A stretch of 64,000 nucleotides of DNA from Capillidium heterosporum (taxonomy: Eukaryota > Entomophthoromycota > Entomophthoromycetes > Entomophthorales > Capillidiaceae). The translations under genes and the position numbers were made by a program. The first letter of the stretch is position 1. Each line of letters opens with the position of its first letter. Where the stretch lies: contig WBMQ01000011.1 of the NCBI GenBank assembly GCA_016630905.1, positions 1-64,000 on the forward strand, given 5' to 3'. The notes under the pieces are model-generated. The model made no database searches, was not told the DNA's origin, and worked only from the letters and a program-made list of their open reading frames with translations. Below are positions 60,550-64,000 of this stretch, piece by piece.

Positions 60550-62580
60550 CATGTATTAAATAAATCCTAATTTTCTGTTTTTAATTAAATAGTGATAATC
60601 CAAAAACTATACGGTACTTTGAATTATAACTATATCGCAAAGAAATAATTCTATTTAAAAATAAAGTAAAATGCTTTTCTTAAATGTCTATTAAATTAAT
60701 TAGCGAAATCTTTAGAAATCAAACTAAACTAAACATTATAAAGTTATAAGTACATAGCAAGTATTATATAAGCTATAGTATAAAAATTAGGTAGTTGCAA
60801 AATGTAAAATTTTGAGTAAAGCTTTAGTCCAGATATAATTTATTGCAATTTTAGGTAAGCAAGTTATTCTAATTTAGGTGAAATTAAATTACTAACTTCT
60901 TACTATTTATTTAAGATAATTAGTTTCAACTATAATGCTAAACTAATAAAATTCAATAATATATTAAAATTATTTCAATTATAAGTACTAAAGTTTAAAA
61001 GTATAATTAATATTACTAATTCAGCTAATGCATTAAATATAATCAATGTAGATTATAGTATTAACCTTATTATATAGTTTAATAATCATAGTAAGTAAAT
61101 GAATTCAAAATTAATAAAGCTTAGCTTAAAAAGAAAGTAATAGAAAATAGGTATTTCATAAATATTAGAAATAAGTATAAAAACCTTTAATATTTAGTTT
61201 AGTTAAATATTTTATCAATAACTTGAAAATTATACATATGTTTTAGTAGTATATAATTTTCATTAATTTAGTTTTTATTACCAACTATAGTATATGTAAT
61301 TTACTTTAGAATAGGTTAAATTTGTAATAGAGATAATTTCAAGTATAGTTTGATTAAAATACTATTCTTCAGCATTTTAAGTAAATTATTATTAATAATA
61401 GCTTAAAATAAAATTTTATTTAATTATTTTACATAGGAATTTACTAGGTTAATTAACTCATTCCATTCATTAAAATTGGATTCTATTTTGGTTAGTATTA
61501 TATTTAAATATAGAAAATAAATATAAATATATAAAGCTGAATAAAATATTAAGAGTTATAAATAATTAATAGAAAATATTTTAGCTATACAAAGGTTTAA
61601 TATGTATAAATTAAAAATTATTTAATTATTTAATATTTAGAAAATATAATAATTAATAGAAATTGAGTTTAAGGAAAATACTATAAATATAGTTTAAATT
61701 AATATTATTTACATTTTAATAAAAGTATAATTTAGTTTCTATATTAAACTATAAAATAGTTTACATTTTCTATTTAAAATTACAATCTAACATATTTATA
61801 TATTACAGCTTTTAGTATAGTTTTATAGGCTGAAAGTATACTAAATATACTATTAATACACCTTATTCTTTTTAATATGTTTCAGGAAAAGTTTTCAAAA
61901 TATACTGCAATTTTATTAAATAGTAGACTAATTTTCAAATAGCTATCTTCTGCTATCAATTTAGAGATTAACTTTAATGGCATACTTTAGTAATGTCAAT
62001 TGTTATTTTTTTAAGCTAGAAAGCTATAGTATCTGAACTCAACTTATAAATCCTACTATATTGCTTCTGAACCAAGCTTTAAGCCTAAGCTATATCTTTA
62101 ACTAACCTTATAGTTAACTTTAGCCATTATGGAGTATTAACTACTATTTCTTTTTAGTTAACCTTTGCTAATAGTTTTTCTTTATAAATATTTCTCAAAA
62201 GCTTTTATATTCTAAAACTTTAACTATTAGCCTTACAGCATTTTTATTAAATTTCAAATACTATAAACTACTTGCAATCGCTAATAATTTATTAGATTTC
62301 TCAGACAAATTTAGTTTAAATCTAATTAATTAATATTAGTATTAGCTTAAGATTTTAACTAAACTTAATATATTTTATAGTAAATAGTTATGGATAAAAT
62401 TATATTTTATATAACTAGTAAAAAACCTTAAACTTTAAAAAGTTTTTTTATAATAACATGCTTTTAATTATTTTAATTCCTTTTCTAGCCTTTTAAAATT
62501 TAATCGATAGTTTAGCTCTCTACCTAAGTTATTATTGAAAATCAAAATTTTATATTAAATAGCCTATAATATGCTACTAC
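60550..62580. other. AT-rich sequence without recognised features
   Basis: About 2 kb of very AT-rich DNA. No gene-like frame and no clear copy of the described families was recognised by eye. Confidence 0.45.
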
Positions 62581-62589
62581 TAATAATAT

Positions 62590-63774
62590 TTTTTAAATTA
62601 CTATTTACATAGCTTTATTGTTTTTAGTTGCTACTAGTTTGGTTAAATTATTTATGATTAATTTCTATTTTAGATATAGTTTTTATTTTGGATTTTAAAC
62701 TCTCAAATTGCTCCCTATAGCAATTTCTTACTAAAATATATATTCTACCTTTTTATTAAATATATATATATAAGATGTATTTTTCAGAGCTATAGTATAT
62801 AGTGGAACTTTTACTTTAAAAGAAAGAGTTTTTATCTTAGATTATCTTTTAATATATATTTTTTCCAACATTTAGGACTAAGGGTTTTATTTTTTAGGCA
62901 TTTAGTTTTAAAATTGTAAATTTAATGTATATTATTTTAAAAATTAAAAGATTTAATATTTTTTGGTGATATAAAACTTAACTATATTTAATTAGTTTAC
63001 TCTTTAGATAATTTTTCCATTTTATAAGTAACTTATAATAGTGCTATTATATAATAAAATACTATAGATCATTTATTAGTATTTCTTTCTACTCTTAAAT
63101 CTTTAGGATTTAGATTTTAGTTTGTAGTTTTATAAAAATAAAGGCTTTATATTATCATTAGCTATTGATTTAGATTTTTAGCAAGTTGTATGTAAAATAT
63201 CAATTTATTTTATTTTGGATAACTACCTTTATACTACTATAAAATAATATAATTTAGATTATATATCTATATTTTAAACTACTATTTACCTAGTTTCCAT
63301 TATTCTAAATTGCCACTAGAATACTTAAATTTTCATAGAATTGGTTTTTATTATGAATAGCTTTATTTTTAGATTATTATAATTAAGATATATGGCTTTA
63401 TTTTTTAAAGTACTTATAGGTTTTTAAGTTTTAATTTTTCCTAAGCTATATTATATAGTTAGACTTTGCTTAGGAATAAAAGGGATTCTTTTATATATTA
63501 TTTTAGTTTTGTTAGTTTTAAAGATCTTTTAATTACTTTAGAATATAAGTTTCTAGTTTGTATTATTTTAAAATTTACAAGATTTCTAACCTATACTTTT
63601 ATAGAAATTAATAGCTTTGAGTATTTTATTACTTATAAAGGATTTAACTATGCTTATATTAGTTAACATATAACATAAAACATATTTCACATCCTATACT
63701 AAAGACTTACTAAATTTGGCTAAATCTATTTAACTAAAAGTTTAAGCTAGTAGCCAGATACTTAGTAAAAGTAA
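62590..63774. repeat. Decayed copies of the terminal-inverted-repeat family
   Basis: The stretch 62,590-62,830 resembles the palindrome's left arm. The stretch 63,560-63,665 resembles the arm next to the centre (ending TTATATTAGTTAAC). The stretch 63,680-63,774 is an inverted terminal core (CACATCCTATACTAAAG...). Together they look like one or two old elements; exact limits cannot be given by eye. Confidence 0.55.
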
Positions 63775-63879
63775 CTAACCAACATTAATTATAAAGTAGT
63801 TGATTATAAATAAACTCTAATCCTCTTAGTATAGCTACTATTAAAGTATTAAAAACCCATTTAAACTTATTATTATTTA

Positions 63880-64000
63880 AAACCAATATCTTAGTAATAT
63901 TCTATCTTATTATTTTATATTACCTATTTTATTTTTAGTAGCTTAATCTATTCTTTAGTTTTTGAATACAGCTTAATTTTTTGCTTATAACTTTGTTTTT
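63880..64000 (+). mobile_element. Fragment of family A LTR at window edge
   Basis: Weak alignment with 45,450-45,560 of the family A LTR. It continues beyond the window. A strongly decayed fossil. Confidence 0.35.

Larger units (their letters stand above)
43815..64000. repeat. AT-rich, gene-free, repeat-packed compartment
   Basis: About 20 kb in which G+C drops to an estimated one fifth and no frame looks like a gene. Remaining C residues are mostly followed by T (AGCT, ACT), while CA, CC and CG steps are scarce on both strands. Several repeat families recur as better- or worse-preserved copies differing chiefly by C-to-T/G-to-A transitions. This is what repeat-induced point mutation or deamination of methylated cytosines would produce. 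The block could be pericentromeric, subtelomeric or an interstitial AT isochore; the window does not tell. Confidence 0.85.

Noticed and set aside
43815-64000. CRISPR array, rRNA or a hidden gene cluster in the AT-rich block
   Set aside because: No regularly spaced identical repeats, no rRNA-like stretch and no gene-like frame; repeats are dispersed and transposon-like.

Overview
The window comes from a filamentous-type fungal nuclear genome. Every clear gene is eukaryotic and fungus-like: SEC23, the AFI1/SPA polarity protein, a Zn2Cys6 factor, NUP155, ABCE1/RLI1, and the complex I subunit NDUFS8, which rules out Saccharomyces-like yeasts. Genes are compact and rich in very short introns (about 38-65 nt) with GTA-type donors and a CTAAC-like branch site close to the acceptor. 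The animal-like H2A body, a coactosin, and a class-A-like seven-helix receptor fit an early-diverging fungus, for example Zoopagomycota/Entomophthoromycotina. That placement is an inference; nothing here proves the lineage.

Positions 1-43,800 are gene-rich. In order they hold: a small basic protein (-), a PIG3-type quinone oxidoreductase (+), RPL4 (+), an unrecognised coiled-coil protein (-), SmG (-) and SNRNP40 (+) head to head, a bestrophin-like channel (-), coactosin (-), histone H2A (-), a GPCR (-), NDUFS8 (+), a CD2BP2/Lin1-like protein without its GYF domain (+), a Sis1-type DnaJ (-) divergent from a pterin dehydratase (+), AFI1 (-) divergent from omega-amidase NIT2 (+), a small Zn2Cys6 protein (-), SEC23 (+), tRNA-Arg(ACG) with a decayed half-copy behind it, NUP155 (+), ABCE1 (+), a multi-pass membrane protein (-) and LSM8 (+). 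I rebuilt exon structures by reading splice sites in frame. For most genes the exon lengths sum to a whole number of codons and match the family length. Four genes (SmG, SNRNP40, CD2BP2-like, LSM8) belong to the splicing machinery.

Downstream of LSM8 (about 43.8 kb) the sequence changes sharply into more than 20 kb of very AT-rich DNA with no believable gene. It is built from at least four recurring repeat families that decay mainly by C-to-T/G-to-A transitions, like repeat-induced point mutation or methyl-cytosine deamination. The pieces include solo LTRs with 5-bp target-site duplications, an LTR nested in its own family, an LTR nested in another family, a family with about 110-bp terminal inverted repeats, and a 1.2-kb palindrome whose two arms have decayed to very different degrees. 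Less-mutated islands near 51.5-52.1 kb and 60.05-60.55 kb sit inside the decayed sequence.

No CRISPR array, operon or obvious novel defence system is visible. The most unusual content is the mutated repeat compartment, followed by the oddities in conserved genes (H2A ending in TQEL, a GYF-less CD2BP2, and a 19-nt internal exon in coactosin).
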